From NCBI GenBank assembly GCA_024403955.1, contig JAKSQX010000002.1, forward strand, positions 23,930 to 87,929: a DNA stretch of 64,000 nucleotides, written 5' to 3'. Source of the stretch: Clostridia bacterium (GTDB lineage: Bacteria > Bacillota > Clostridia > Oscillospirales > Acutalibacteraceae). Positions within the stretch are counted from its first letter, which is position 1, and every line of letters begins with the position of its first letter. Shown here one piece after another: positions 8,951 to 18,103 of the stretch. Below the pieces are notes generated by a model. The model made no database searches. It worked only from the letters and a program-made list of their open reading frames with translations, and was not told the DNA's origin. Made by a program: the position numbers and the translations under genes.

Positions 8951-10012
8951 TTATCCGAAATATATGAGAAGGCAAGCGCCTGCGCCTGCAATTAAGTTTA
9001 CAAGTGAGAATACGATAACAATCTTTACTTCTGACCAACCACACTTCTCAAAGTGATGGTGAATTGGTGCCATCTTAAGAAGACGCTTACCTGTTGCATT
9101 AGGGTCAGTTCTTCTTGCAATCTTCTTTGTAATTTTGAAGTAGCCAATCTGAACTACGTCTGAGAGGCCTTCGATAACATATACGAAGCCTGCGACGAGG
9201 AGGATGAGTGGGCAATCGATGGCGAAAGCCAAAGCCACAATCATACCACCGAGGAACATCGAACCTGTGTCACCCATAAAGCACTTTGCTGGGTGCCAGT
9301 TCCAGATTAGGTAACCTGCGCAAGCACCGAGAAGTGCGCATGCAAGAATTGAAGCACCGATAAAGTGATGAAGTACTGCCATAACTGCAAATGAAAGAGC
9401 AGCTGTTACAGTAACTGAAGCACAGAGACCATCAATACCATCTGTGAAATTAACTGCATTAACTGTTGCGTAGATTACAACAACAGTGAAAAGTGCGAAG
9501 AGAATTGGTGAGCCGTACTGAACATTACCAACGAATGGGATGTACATATACTGGTCGCCTGTGAGACAGAGGGTTACGATATAAGCCGCTGAGAGAGCGA
9601 GCTGACAGAGAGTTTTCTGAATTACTGTAAGTCCCTCATTCTGCTTCTTTACAACTTTGATGTAGTCATCTGCAAAACCGATAAGGCCAAAGCCAAGTGC
9701 AAGGATTATTCCTGAGTAGAGTTTTACTTTTGTTGCTCCAGCAAGAACATCCTGGTACTGAGCGACAATATCAACACCGAGTGCCTTATTGAGAAGGATT
9801 ACTGCAATTGTTGTAATTATTGTTGAGATGATAAACATGATGCCGCCCATAGTAGGTGTACCCTGCTTATTCTTATGCCAGTTAGGTCCGATGTCGAGAA
9901 TTGTCTGACCAAACTTGAGCTTGTGAAGTGCTGGTACCAAAACGATACCGAGTAATGCTGAGATTAAAAATCCAAGAACTGCTGAAATTATCAAGCTTAC
10001 TATTATCTTCAT
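8951..10012 (-). CDS. mraY: Phospho-N-acetylmuramoyl-pentapeptide transferase
   Basis: MraY transfers phospho-MurNAc-pentapeptide to undecaprenyl phosphate, giving lipid I. The 353-residue polytopic protein has the Mg-binding DDYIK motif (GFADDYIKVV), NFTDGIDGLC, the catalytic GDTGSMFLGG loop and the uridine-side HHHFEKCGWSE motif. Its ATG overlaps the murF stop by four bases, so the two are translationally coupled. Length is typical for the Firmicutes enzyme. Confidence 0.97.
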   Translation of the reverse strand: MKIIVSLIISAVLGFLISALLGIVLVPALHKLKFGQTILDIGPNWHKNKQGTPTMGGIMFIISTIITTIAVILLNKALGVDIVAQYQDVLAGATKVKLYSGIILALGFGLIGFADDYIKVVKKQNEGLTVIQKTLCQLALSAAYIVTLCLTGDQYMYIPFVGNVQYGSPILFALFTVVVIYATVNAVNFTDGIDGLCASVTVTAALSFAVMAVLHHFIGASILACALLGACAGYLIWNWHPAKCFMGDTGSMFLGGMIVALAFAIDCPLILLVAGFVYVIEGLSDVVQIGYFKITKKIARRTDPNATGKRLLKMAPIHHHFEKCGWSEVKIVIVFSLVNLIAGAGACLLIYFG

Positions 10013-11427
10013 GAAAGTTCTCCTTTTACGAGATCTATTACATCCTCAAGTGCCATACCGCGGCTTCCCTTGAAGGCAACAACGTCGCCCTCTTTGAGCA
10101 TCGGTATCAAGTGCTTTGCAAGTTCCTCTTTTGAGTCGAACTCAAATACTCGAAGAACGCCACACTTCTTTGCCTCATCGGCAACATATTTTGCAAGTTC
10201 ACCGTAGGTCAGAAGCATATCCACCTCTGCCTCCGCGAGGTACTTGCCACAATTTCTGTGGCCCTCCTCACTGTATGAACCAAGTTCAAGCATGTCTGCA
10301 ATAACAGCAATTTTTCTGTGTCCACCCTCACCCTTAATTCGAAGAGTGTTTGAGAGTGCGCGAACTGAATCTGGGCTTGCATTATAGCAATCCTCAACGA
10401 GTGTTACACCGCCGATTACCTCAACCTTTTCGCGCATACCAGCAGGAACATAATTCTTTAGGGCCTTCGCAATAAGCTCCGGCTCAATGCCCTGCTCGGC
10501 GCCGACACTTATAGCTGCGAGAGCATCGTAAACGTTGTGTTCTCCAGTAGTTGGGAGGACTACTCTGAAGCAACACTCCGTACTCTCGCATCCATCGGCG
10601 CCATCCAGTCCACTTTGTAATGAAGGCTTCACAGATGCTAGAAATTCTGTGGAGGCTTCTTTGTACACAATATCTTTTGCAGTTACGTCTGCGTTCGTTG
10701 TGATTCCAAAAGTTCTAATCTTGAACTTGTAGTTAAAGTCTGACTCTTTTACTGTGCTGAGCATATCGTTGTCAGCATTGAGAATCAGAGTTGAACCTTC
10801 CTTTAAGCCCTCAAGTATTTCGAGCTTTGCAGCGAGGATTCCCTCTCTGCTTCCTAGGTTCTCTATGTGTGATACACCAATGTTGGTGATTACTGCCATA
10901 TTTGGAAGAGCAGTTCTTGTAAGAACGGAGATTTCACCTTTGTGATTCATACCCATCTCAACTACTGCTGCGGTATGTTCAGGTTCAAGACCTAAGAGTA
11001 CCTTTGGTACACCGATTGAGTTATTTAAGTTACCCTGCGTCTTATGTGCGTTATACTTCGCATTTAAAACGCACCAGATCATCTCTTTTGTTGTTGTCTT
11101 ACCAACACTGCCAGTCAAAGCAACAACTGGAATATCAAAAGTCTGTCTGTATGAACGGGCAAGGTCTAAGAATGCTTTTTCTGTATCCTCCACCCTAATC
11201 ACTGGGACACTCGCCTCTGTATCCTGATGAACCATAACTGCAGCTGCGCCGGCATCAATTGCTGCCTGTACGAACTGATGTCCATCAAGACGCTCGCCCC
11301 TTATTGCAATAAAGAGCGCACCCGGTGTGACCTGTCTGTTATCAATAACAACCGATGTTATGTCGGCATGACCTGTAGTTGTGCCACCACAGTACTGCGC
11401 GATTTTTTCAGTAGTTAAAGTCTTCAT
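10009..11427 (-). CDS. murF: UDP-MurNAc-tripeptide--D-Ala-D-Ala ligase
   Basis: MurF is the cytosolic ATP-dependent ligase that adds D-Ala-D-Ala to the UDP-MurNAc-tripeptide. The 472 residues show the three Mur-ligase domains: an N-terminal substrate domain, the ATP-binding core with TGSVGKTTTKEM and the NNSIGVP and EMGMNHKGE motifs, and a C-terminal domain with EDCYNASPDSVRA. The TTG one codon upstream (11430) is in frame, but the ATG at 11427 forms a TGATG overlap with the spoVD stop and lies behind AAGAGGAAG, so it is taken as the start. Confidence 0.96.
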   Translation of the reverse strand: MKTLTTEKIAQYCGGTTTGHADITSVVIDNRQVTPGALFIAIRGERLDGHQFVQAAIDAGAAAVMVHQDTEASVPVIRVEDTEKAFLDLARSYRQTFDIPVVALTGSVGKTTTKEMIWCVLNAKYNAHKTQGNLNNSIGVPKVLLGLEPEHTAAVVEMGMNHKGEISVLTRTALPNMAVITNIGVSHIENLGSREGILAAKLEILEGLKEGSTLILNADNDMLSTVKESDFNYKFKIRTFGITTNADVTAKDIVYKEASTEFLASVKPSLQSGLDGADGCESTECCFRVVLPTTGEHNVYDALAAISVGAEQGIEPELIAKALKNYVPAGMREKVEVIGGVTLVEDCYNASPDSVRALSNTLRIKGEGGHRKIAVIADMLELGSYSEEGHRNCGKYLAEAEVDMLLTYGELAKYVADEAKKCGVLRVFEFDSKEELAKHLIPMLKEGDVVAFKGSRGMALEDVIDLVKGELS

Positions 11428-13667
11428 CAATCTTCCTCTTTTATCTCTGTTCTGAAGTAAACTGTTACAACCGTACCCATCTGTACGTCTGTTCCAGATT
11501 CAACGCTCTGTCTATAAGATGCAATGTTTGCACCCTTTGTATAGCCAACGCGCTTAATGTTAAGTCCACTAGAAATTGCAACGTTGTTTGCGTCTGCAAC
11601 TGAGAGACCAGTGAGATCCGGTACTGTTACAAGTGTTGGATCCATATCCTCTGTGTAAAGAACAACAACGCCGTTCTTTGCAAGTGTCTTGCCAGCCTGT
11701 GGGAACTGTTTAACAACCTCATTGCCCTTGCCGATAACCTTAACGGTGAAGCCAGTGCTCTCAAGTTCCTTCTGTGCCATAACAACTGTGCTACCAGTAA
11801 CTTTAGCAACCTTCTGGTCAAGTCTTGCAAGCTCGTCGTCTGTGTACTGAGGCTCAACATTCAAGTACTTCATACAGTTCTCGATAACTTCAGCAGCAAC
11901 AGGACCTGCAACGGAACCACCGGTGAATGAACCAGCCTTAGGTTCATCGATTGCGATAAGTACTGAAATCTTTGGATTATCTGCCGGAGCAAATCCGCAG
12001 AAAGAAGCAACGTAAATGTTCTCGCCAACTGTAAGCTTCTGAGATGTACCAGTCTTACCTGCTACACGGTAACCAGGAACATATGCGTTCTTTGCAGTAC
12101 CGCCACTAACTACTCTCTCCATCATGATGTTCAAGGTGTTAGCTGTGTCCTTTGAGATTACCTGGCGCTTAACTGTTGGAGTTGTCTCGAAAACTTTATT
12201 GCCATCTGAGTCAAGCATTGCGCCTACGATGTATGGCTGCATAAGCTTGCCGTCATTAGCAATTGCATTGATGGCTGTAATAATTTGAATCGGGCTAGCC
12301 TGGAAGGTCTGGCCGAATGATGTGGATGCCATCGCAACAGATGTGAGTCTATCGAGTGTGTGATATGTGACATTGGCAGCTGGTTTTGATTCGGCAGGAA
12401 GATCGATTCCTGTTGGTTCCGCAAAGCCAAATGCCTCGAAGTATTTGTAGAAAGTTGTCTTACCGAGACGCTGTGCAACCTCAATGAAGATTGGGTTACA
12501 TGAGTTCATCATTGCTGTTGTGAAATCCTCAACACCGTGGCCCGCTCTATGTGAGCAGTGGTAAGTACGGTCAGCAACTTCATAACTACCTGTGCAGTTG
12601 AACATCTCGCCTGTTGTAACTACACCTTCCTCAAGTCCGGCAGCAGCAGTTACGCACTTAAATACTGAACCTGGCTCGTATGAGTCGGTGATTGTTCTGT
12701 TACGCCACTGAGCATTTCGAGCATCGCCAATTGCCTGAACTCTGCCCTCTTCGTCAGTGATGTTGCCCTCCTCATCAGTGAACTGCTCTGCAATCTCAGT
12801 GAGTGCAACAGAGTTTACTGTATAAGGGTCGTTGCAGTCGAAGTCAGGCTTTGTGCTCATTGCGAGAATGGCACCGGTCTCAACATCCATGATGATGCCA
12901 TATCCGTAACTCGCATCGTTTACCTCAACTGCACTCTGAAGTGCTGAGTCAAGGTAGTACTGCATTACCTGGTCAATTGTGAGCTGAAGGTTGAGACCCG
13001 TCTTTGCAGCAAAGTAAGCTGAATACTCAGATGACATCTTAACCTGCTTAGCATTCTTAGCTGTGATGATACGGCCAGTTGTTCCGGTGAGAGTGTCGTT
13101 ATAGTAATACTCAAGGCCTGAGAGGCCGACGTCACCCGAACCTGTAAATCCTAAAACTGAAGAAGCAAAACTACCAAATGGGTAATAACGTTTAACATCA
13201 TCTTCAGTACCTATAATCTGATTGTAACCTTTATGCTCGCTGCGGAACTTCAATACAGCCTCTTTGTCCTCATACTCAACCTGTGACTTGATAAGTACAT
13301 AGGCACGGTCTTCCTTGTGACATTTCTCAAGAACCTCTTCAAAATCGAGGTCCAAAATAGCTGCAAGTTCTGTTGCGATATCCTGTCTTGTCTCATCGTC
13401 TTTCATCTTGGATGGATTGATCCAAATCTTCCAAGCATCTGCTGACTGAGCAAGGACATTCATGTTGGCGTCATAGATTGTGCCACGTAATGCAGAGACA
13501 GTTGTATCGGAAAGTTGCTGTGATTCAGCTTTGAGTTTGTACTTCTCTCCATTTACAATTCCGACGTTAACAAGACCAAAGGCACCTGCTCCAAATCCAA
13601 GGAAGCAAGTGATAAAAAGAGCAATGATTGCCCTATTTTTGAACTTGTTTTTCTGCTGTTTAGACAC
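11427..13667 (-). CDS. SpoVD/PBP2x-type class B penicillin-binding protein with two PASTA domains
   Basis: This septal or spore-cortex transpeptidase crosslinks peptidoglycan. It has a short cytoplasmic head and one membrane helix (about 13-35), a PBP dimer domain from ALRGTIYDANMNVLA, and a transpeptidase domain with SVFK (SxxK), SCN (SxN) and KTGT motifs all intact. Two C-terminal PASTA repeats follow (about 615-675 and 680-742). The start is GTG, with AAGGAG eight bases upstream. PASTA tails fit SpoVD or PBP2x rather than FtsI. The position after ftsL is standard; murE, the usual next gene, is missing. Confidence 0.93.
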   Translation of the reverse strand: MSKQQKNKFKNRAIIALFITCFLGFGAGAFGLVNVGIVNGEKYKLKAESQQLSDTTVSALRGTIYDANMNVLAQSADAWKIWINPSKMKDDETRQDIATELAAILDLDFEEVLEKCHKEDRAYVLIKSQVEYEDKEAVLKFRSEHKGYNQIIGTEDDVKRYYPFGSFASSVLGFTGSGDVGLSGLEYYYNDTLTGTTGRIITAKNAKQVKMSSEYSAYFAAKTGLNLQLTIDQVMQYYLDSALQSAVEVNDASYGYGIIMDVETGAILAMSTKPDFDCNDPYTVNSVALTEIAEQFTDEEGNITDEEGRVQAIGDARNAQWRNRTITDSYEPGSVFKCVTAAAGLEEGVVTTGEMFNCTGSYEVADRTYHCSHRAGHGVEDFTTAMMNSCNPIFIEVAQRLGKTTFYKYFEAFGFAEPTGIDLPAESKPAANVTYHTLDRLTSVAMASTSFGQTFQASPIQIITAINAIANDGKLMQPYIVGAMLDSDGNKVFETTPTVKRQVISKDTANTLNIMMERVVSGGTAKNAYVPGYRVAGKTGTSQKLTVGENIYVASFCGFAPADNPKISVLIAIDEPKAGSFTGGSVAGPVAAEVIENCMKYLNVEPQYTDDELARLDQKVAKVTGSTVVMAQKELESTGFTVKVIGKGNEVVKQFPQAGKTLAKNGVVVLYTEDMDPTLVTVPDLTGLSVADANNVAISSGLNIKRVGYTKGANIASYRQSVESGTDVQMGTVVTVYFRTEIKEED

Positions 13668-13704
13668 GTCTAAAACTCCTTTTGGTTTCCCATAATATAC
13701 GACT

Positions 13705-13737
13705 ATGAGAGTTAAGGAAAATTTCCCTAACTCTCAT
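13705..13737. other. Intergenic hairpin between ftsL and spoVD
   Basis: ATGAGAGTTAAGGAAA pairs with TTTCCCTAACTCTCAT, with one mismatch in about 16 pairs. On the minus strand no T run follows, so it is not a standard terminator for ftsL. T-rich DNA follows only in the plus direction, where no gene ends. It may be an mRNA processing or stability element within the operon. Confidence 0.5.
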
Positions 13738-13749
13738 TTTTCTTATTAT

Positions 13750-14259
13750 TTAGAAATACATTTTGATGGTTTCCCAAAGTGATCTCTGTATCTTTCCGCC
13801 ACTTTGGGTGATGGCGTCACCGCCGGAAAGATCAATGTAGGAAACTTGATAGTTCTCTACCTTAACCATTCCCAGCACATTCTGTGCATAGTCGTCAACT
13901 TTATCAAGTGAGATGATTGAGTCGAGTTCCATATTTAGTCTTGTATTTTCACTCTCAACAACCTCAATCTGCTGATTGATACTGTCGAGCTGTCTATCGA
14001 GTTCGTCAACCTGAACCTGGCTGTAGATTTGAAGTGCAATAAGGAAGAAGAAAATCGAGCAAACGATAAGTGCCTTTGTCGCTTTCTTTGTGCTTCTGAA
14101 CTCCTCTGCCCTGAGCTGTCTCTTAGTCTTCTGAAGAACCTGAGGCTTTGGTGCAGTACGAGGTCTAGTGTTAGGAATATTCCTTCTTGCTGGAGCAGCG
14201 GAACTCTGCATACGTCGCATGTCTACTGCTTCTGTTCTATTGTAAGCCAAAAGTTCCAC
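13750..14259 (-). CDS. ftsL: FtsL-like septum formation protein
   Basis: This small bitopic division protein partners FtsQ/DivIB and DivIC. The basic, Pro-rich cytoplasmic region (about 1-62) is followed by one helix (TKALIVCSIFFFLIALQIYSQ, about 63-83) and a leucine-zipper coiled coil (VDELDRQLDSINQQIEVVESENTRLNMELD). The start is uncertain: GTG at 14259 has AAAGGA only two bases away, while TTG at 14250 would be better spaced. The coiled-coil core is unaffected. Identity rests on topology and on the position between rsmH and spoVD, since FtsL sequences are poorly conserved. Confidence 0.83.
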   Translation of the reverse strand: MELLAYNRTEAVDMRRMQSSAAPARRNIPNTRPRTAPKPQVLQKTKRQLRAEEFRSTKKATKALIVCSIFFFLIALQIYSQVQVDELDRQLDSINQQIEVVESENTRLNMELDSIISLDKVDDYAQNVLGMVKVENYQVSYIDLSGGDAITQSGGKIQRSLWETIKMYF

Positions 14260-14283
14260 CGTCCTTTCGTTTATATGGTGTAA

Positions 14284-15219
14284 TTAATCTTTAATTTTTA
14301 TTATTGAGCGAAGTTTTGCCGAACGAGCTCTCTGGTTTTCATCTAACTCGTCTTCGCCTGCTTCTTTAAATTTGAACTGGAGTTTGCCGCGTGGTGTCTT
14401 ACCACAGACACAGACCGGAAACTCCGGCGGGCAGGTACAACCCTCACAGAATTTTTGGAATTCCTGTTTTACAGCCCTATCCTCTAAGGAATGGAAAGTA
14501 ATAATTGAGAGAATACCATCTACTTTAAGGCAGTCGAACATGTCGTCCACCGAATCGCCTAATTTCTCAAGTTCCCCATTTACTTCAATTCGAAGTGCCT
14601 GGAAAGTCCTACGGGCAGGATGCCCGTTCCTACGTGCTTTTGCTGGCATCGAATTACTTACAATCTCAGCCAATTGAAGCGTTGTAGTGATTGGAGTTAA
14701 GGCTCTTGCCTTTACAATGTTCTTTGCAATGCTGCTTGCGTAGCGTTCTTCGCCGTAGGTACGTATGATCCTGGCGAGTTCAGACTCTGAAAGAGTATTG
14801 CAAAGATCGGCGGCTGTTGCTCCGCTCTGACTCATTCGCATGTCAAGCGGAGCATCATTGTGGAATGAGAATCCACGCTCGGCCGTATCAAGTTGGTGGG
14901 AGCTGACGCCTAAGTCGGCGAGTATGCCGTCCACCGAAGTAATATCTAGTTCTTTTAATATGCCCTTGATGTTGCAATAGTTGTCATGAACTATTGTTAC
15001 GCGGGCGTCGGAGCCGAAACGCTCAGTGAGAGTTTTAATGGCATCCGGATCTCTGTCTATGCAAATAAGGCGACCTTCGTCACCTAGTTTCTCTAAAATT
15101 CCACTTGAATGTCCGCCGCCGCCCGCCGTGGCATCAACATAGATGCCGGAGCTCTTCACGTTGAGAGAAGAAATCGTCTCATCGTAAAGGACAGGGACAT
15201 GCGAAAATGAAATGCTCAT
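14284..15219 (-). CDS. rsmH: 16S rRNA (cytosine-1402-N4)-methyltransferase
   Basis: RsmH methylates N4 of C1402 in 16S rRNA using S-adenosylmethionine. The 311 residues include FSHVPVLYDE at the start, the SAM loop VDATAGGGGHSSGIL, DRDPDAI, the GILADLGVSSHQLD catalytic-site region, RRTFQALRIEVN and the FHSLEDRAVKQ motif. Its ATG overlaps the mraZ stop (TAATG), so translation is coupled. Confidence 0.97.
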   Translation of the reverse strand: MSISFSHVPVLYDETISSLNVKSSGIYVDATAGGGGHSSGILEKLGDEGRLICIDRDPDAIKTLTERFGSDARVTIVHDNYCNIKGILKELDITSVDGILADLGVSSHQLDTAERGFSFHNDAPLDMRMSQSGATAADLCNTLSESELARIIRTYGEERYASSIAKNIVKARALTPITTTLQLAEIVSNSMPAKARRNGHPARRTFQALRIEVNGELEKLGDSVDDMFDCLKVDGILSIITFHSLEDRAVKQEFQKFCEGCTCPPEFPVCVCGKTPRGKLQFKFKEAGEDELDENQRARSAKLRSIIKIKD

Positions 15220-15638
15220 TAGAAGATAACCTCAATATCAAGGTCGTCTGCGTCACGAGTCTTATATGTGTCACGCTCGTATGTTGCAGAATCCCAAACT
15301 TCAAACTTATTACCTGAACCAGCAATAACGATATCTTTTTCGAGATGTGCATATTCAATAAGCTCAGCCTTGATTGTGAAACGACCTTGCTTGTCAAGTT
15401 CAACTATGTCGGCGTTACCGAAGAAGTTTCTCTTGTAACGTCTGTACTCAGCAGTACCTGGGAGAGCCTTAACCTGAGCTGCTACTTTCTCCCACTCCTC
15501 CTGAGAGTAGATGTAGAGACATTCATCTGGGGCTTTGCAGACAACAAAAGTTCCTCCCAAGTACTCTCTATACTTAGAAGGTATGAATATTCTATTTTTG
15601 GCGTCTAAGCTGTGGTTATAAACACCAAGAAAATCCAT
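15219..15638 (-). CDS. mraZ: Division/cell wall operon regulator MraZ
   Basis: MraZ is an AbrB-fold DNA-binding protein that controls the dcw operon it heads. The 139 residues hold two SpoVT/AbrB-like repeats: DAKNRIFIPSKYRE near residue 13 and LDKQGRFTIKAELIEYA near residue 80. The ribosome site GGGAG lies eight bases before the ATG. Candidate MraZ boxes are found in its own leader and promoter, consistent with autoregulation. Confidence 0.96.
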   Translation of the reverse strand: MDFLGVYNHSLDAKNRIFIPSKYREYLGGTFVVCKAPDECLYIYSQEEWEKVAAQVKALPGTAEYRRYKRNFFGNADIVELDKQGRFTIKAELIEYAHLEKDIVIAGSGNKFEVWDSATYERDTYKTRDADDLDIEVIF

Positions 15639-15657
15639 ATACTTTGCTCCCTTTTTT

Positions 15658-15698
15658 GCTCCACTTTACACCATTTCTGTGGAAAACTGCTCCACTTT
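15658..15698 (-). promoter_or_regulatory. Candidate MraZ operator boxes in the mraZ leader
   Basis: Read on the minus strand, AAAGTGGAGC occurs twice (15698-15689 and 15667-15658) and a related AAATGGTGT lies between them (15676-15668). Their TGG cores are 21 and 10 bases apart, so all face the same side of the helix. Repeats of this kind with about 10-bp phasing upstream of mraZ are bound by MraZ in mollicutes and other bacteria. Assignment here is by resemblance. Confidence 0.5.
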
Positions 15699-15706
15699 AT
15701 AAACAC

Positions 15707-15735
15707 AATATACCACCCGCATCCTATAAATGCAA
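15707..15735 (-). promoter_or_regulatory. Promoter of the mraZ/dcw operon
   Basis: TTGCAT (15735-15730) and TATATT (15712-15707) are 17 bases apart on the minus strand. The predicted transcription start near 15700 adjoins the upstream MraZ box. Confidence 0.7.
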
Positions 15736-15906
15736 GAATTTTTTACTGTTTTTTGCCCATTTTTGTGCTTTTTAACCAATTTGTAATCAAATTCAGAAAG
15801 TTGTAAACAATTCCTGTTAAAAACTCGACAGTTTTTGGAGCTAAATCTTGAGATCAAAATCGTTCGGTTTGTTAGAATGTTGTCAATCATTTTTCGCTTC
15901 AAATAG

Positions 15907-15935
15907 TTGAATTGTATAAAAGTAAGTGATAAAAT
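15907..15935 (+). promoter_or_regulatory. Promoter of hppA
   Basis: TTGAAT (15907-15912) and TAAAAT (15930-15935) are 17 bases apart. The leader of about 75 bases carries a GGGGGA ribosome site before the ATG. Confidence 0.65.
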
Positions 15936-16017
15936 TTGTTCATTGTCCCTATACGCATTTTTAATAGAAATGTTTTATAAGAGACAAATGAACTAAAAAT
16001 ATTTGGGGGATTAATTT

Positions 16018-18045
16018 ATGGCTAAGTTTTTATTCCTCGTACCTGTAGCAGGTGTTCTTGCACTTCTCTTTGCTGCATTCCTCGCACTCAGAGTTAGCAA
16101 GGCAGACGCAGGTAACGACAGAATGAAGGAAATCGCTGGTAGCATCCACGAAGGTGCTCTTGCATTCCTCACAGCAGAGTACAAGATTCTCGTAATCTTC
16201 GTAGCAGTACTCTTCCTTATCATCGGATTCGGTCTTAAAAGCTGGATCATGGCAGCTTGCTTCGTAGCAGGTGCCCTCTTCTCAGTTCTCGCCGGTTTCG
16301 CTGGTATGACAGTTGCTACAAAAGCTAATGTTCGTACAGCTAACGCTGCAAAAGAGAGTGGCATGAACAAGGCTCTCTCAATCGCTTTCTCAGGCGGTGC
16401 AGTAATGGGTATGTCAGTTGTAGGTCTCGGCCTTCTTGGCGTAGGTCTCATCTACATCCTTACAAAGGACACAAGCGTACTCTTTGGTTTCTCACTTGGT
16501 GCTTCTTCTATCGCTCTCTTCGCTCGTGTTGGTGGCGGTATTTACACTAAGGCTGCTGACGTAGGTGCTGACCTCGTTGGTAAAGTTGAGAACAACATCC
16601 CAGAAGATGACCCACGTAACCCTGCAGTTATCGCTGATAACGTAGGTGACAACGTTGGTGACGTTGCTGGTATGGGTGCTGACCTCTATGAATCATATGT
16701 TGGTTCTGTAGTATCAGCTGTAACACTTGGTGCTCTTCTCACAGAAGGTAGCAAAGTAGTTGAGAACTTTGAAAATGCTGGTATTCTCTTCCCATTCTTC
16801 CTTGCAGCTCTCGGCATCGTTGCATCAATCATCTCTACATTCTTCGTAAAGGGTAAAGATGGTTCTAACCCTCACACAGCACTTAAGGTTGCTCAGTGGG
16901 TATCATCAGCTCTCGTAATCATCGCAGCTTTCGTTCTTACAAAGGTTTGCTTCGCTGGTTTTGGTGCTTTCATCGCTATCATCGCAGGTCTTATCGTAGG
17001 CCTTCTTATTGGTACAGTCACAGAGATGTACACATCTGACTCTTACAAGTCAGTTAAAAAGATTGCTGACCAGTCTCAGACAGGTCCTGCAACAACAATC
17101 ATCTCTGGTCTTTCAGTAGGTATGCTTTCAACAGCTATTCCTATCGTTCTTATCGCTGTTGGCATTCTCCTTGCTTTCAAGTTTGCTGGCCTTTATGGTA
17201 TCGCTCTTGCAGCAGTAGGTATGCTCTCAACAACTGGTATCACAGTTGCAGTTGACGCTTATGGCCCAATCGCAGATAACGCTGGTGGTATCGCAGAGAT
17301 GTCTGGTCTCGACGAGTCAGTTCGTGAGATCACAGATAAGCTCGACTCAGTTGGCAACACAACAGCAGCTGTTGGTAAGGGATTTGCAATTGGTTCTGCA
17401 GCTCTTACAGCACTTGCTCTCTTCTCAACATACACAGAGTCAATCTCAGCAGTAACAGGTAAGGCACTTGCTATCGACGTAACAGACGCTATGGTTGTTA
17501 TCGGTCTCTTCATCGGTGGTATGCTTCCATTCCTCTTCTCTGCTTTCACAATGGATTCTGTTGGTAAAGCAGCTAACAAGATGATTGAAGAAGTTCGTCG
17601 TCAGTTCCACGAGATTCCTGGTATCCTTGAAGGTAAAGCAAAGCCTGACTACAAGACTTGCGTTGCTATTTCAACACAGGCAGCTCTTAAGGAAATGATC
17701 GTTCCTGGCGTTATCGCTGTTCTCGCTCCAATCCTTGTTGGTTTCATTCTCGGACCTGCAGCTCTCGGTGGTATGCTTGCTGGTGCCCTCGTAACTGGTG
17801 TTCTCATGGCTATCTTCATGTCAAACGCTGGTGGCGCTTGGGATAACGCTAAGAAGTACATCGAAGGCGGCGTTTTCGGTGGCAAGGGCTCTGACGCTCA
17901 TCACGCAGCAGTTGTTGGTGATACAGTTGGTGACCCATTCAAAGACACATCAGGCCCATCAATTAATATCCTCATTAAGCTTATGACTGTTATTTCAACA
18001 GTATTTGCTACAGTAATCGCTCAGTTCGGCGGTTGGCTTAGCTAA
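16018..18045 (+). CDS. hppA: Membrane-bound ion-translocating pyrophosphatase (K+-dependent type)
   Basis: This 675-residue enzyme hydrolyses pyrophosphate and pumps Na+ and/or H+ across the cytoplasmic membrane. It has about 16 helices and the full catalytic signature: [20 protein letters not shown], then [31 protein letters not shown], and the C-terminal [12 protein letters not shown] and [11 protein letters not shown] loops. [10 protein letters not shown] around residue 450 has alanine where K+-independent enzymes have lysine, which places it in the K+-dependent group, often Na+-pumping in bacteria. The ion cannot be decided by eye. Codons are highly biased (Ala GCT/GCA, Leu CTC/CTT), suggesting strong expression. 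Confidence 0.97.
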   Translation: MAKFLFLVPVAGVLALLFAAFLALRVSKADAGNDRMKEIAGSIHEGALAFLTAEYKILVIFVAVLFLIIGFGLKSWIMAACFVAGALFSVLAGFAGMTVATKANVRTANAAKESGMNKALSIAFSGGAVMGMSVVGLGLLGVGLIYILTKDTSVLFGFSLGASSIALFARVGGGIYTKAADVGADLVGKVENNIPEDDPRNPAVIADNVGDNVGDVAGMGADLYESYVGSVVSAVTLGALLTEGSKVVENFENAGILFPFFLAALGIVASIISTFFVKGKDGSNPHTALKVAQWVSSALVIIAAFVLTKVCFAGFGAFIAIIAGLIVGLLIGTVTEMYTSDSYKSVKKIADQSQTGPATTIISGLSVGMLSTAIPIVLIAVGILLAFKFAGLYGIALAAVGMLSTTGITVAVDAYGPIADNAGGIAEMSGLDESVREITDKLDSVGNTTAAVGKGFAIGSAALTALALFSTYTESISAVTGKALAIDVTDAMVVIGLFIGGMLPFLFSAFTMDSVGKAANKMIEEVRRQFHEIPGILEGKAKPDYKTCVAISTQAALKEMIVPGVIAVLAPILVGFILGPAALGGMLAGALVTGVLMAIFMSNAGGAWDNAKKYIEGGVFGGKGSDAHHAAVVGDTVGDPFKDTSGPSINILIKLMTVISTVFATVIAQFGGWLS

Positions 18046-18058
18046 TAAGACATAATAA

Positions 18059-18088
18059 AACCCCGTTGAGGTTATCCTCAACGGGGTT
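18059..18088. terminator. Terminator between hppA and the EAL gene
   Basis: A perfect 13-bp stem (AACCCCGTTGAGG / CCTCAACGGGGTT) with a 4-base loop is followed by a T run. An A-rich left flank also suits the convergent gene at 18104. Confidence 0.93.
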
Positions 18089-18103
18089 CTTTTTTTATTC
18101 AAT

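Larger units (their letters stand above)
15639..16017. other. Divergent control region between mraZ and hppA
   Basis: This gap of about 380 bases is AT-rich. It holds the mraZ leader and promoter on the left and the hppA promoter on the right. Between about 15740 and 15900 I see only T-rich DNA on the plus strand and no convincing gene; a 78-codon minus-strand frame there has no ribosome site and no recognisable product. Confidence 0.7.

Noticed and set aside
15666..15902. 78-codon minus-strand frame upstream of mraZ
   Set aside because: It runs across the mraZ promoter and MraZ boxes, has no ribosome site and encodes no recognisable protein.
16011..16451. Long open frame antisense to the start of hppA
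   Set aside because: It is a shadow of the strongly codon-biased hppA gene (Arg/Pro/Thr-rich product) with no start signals of its own.
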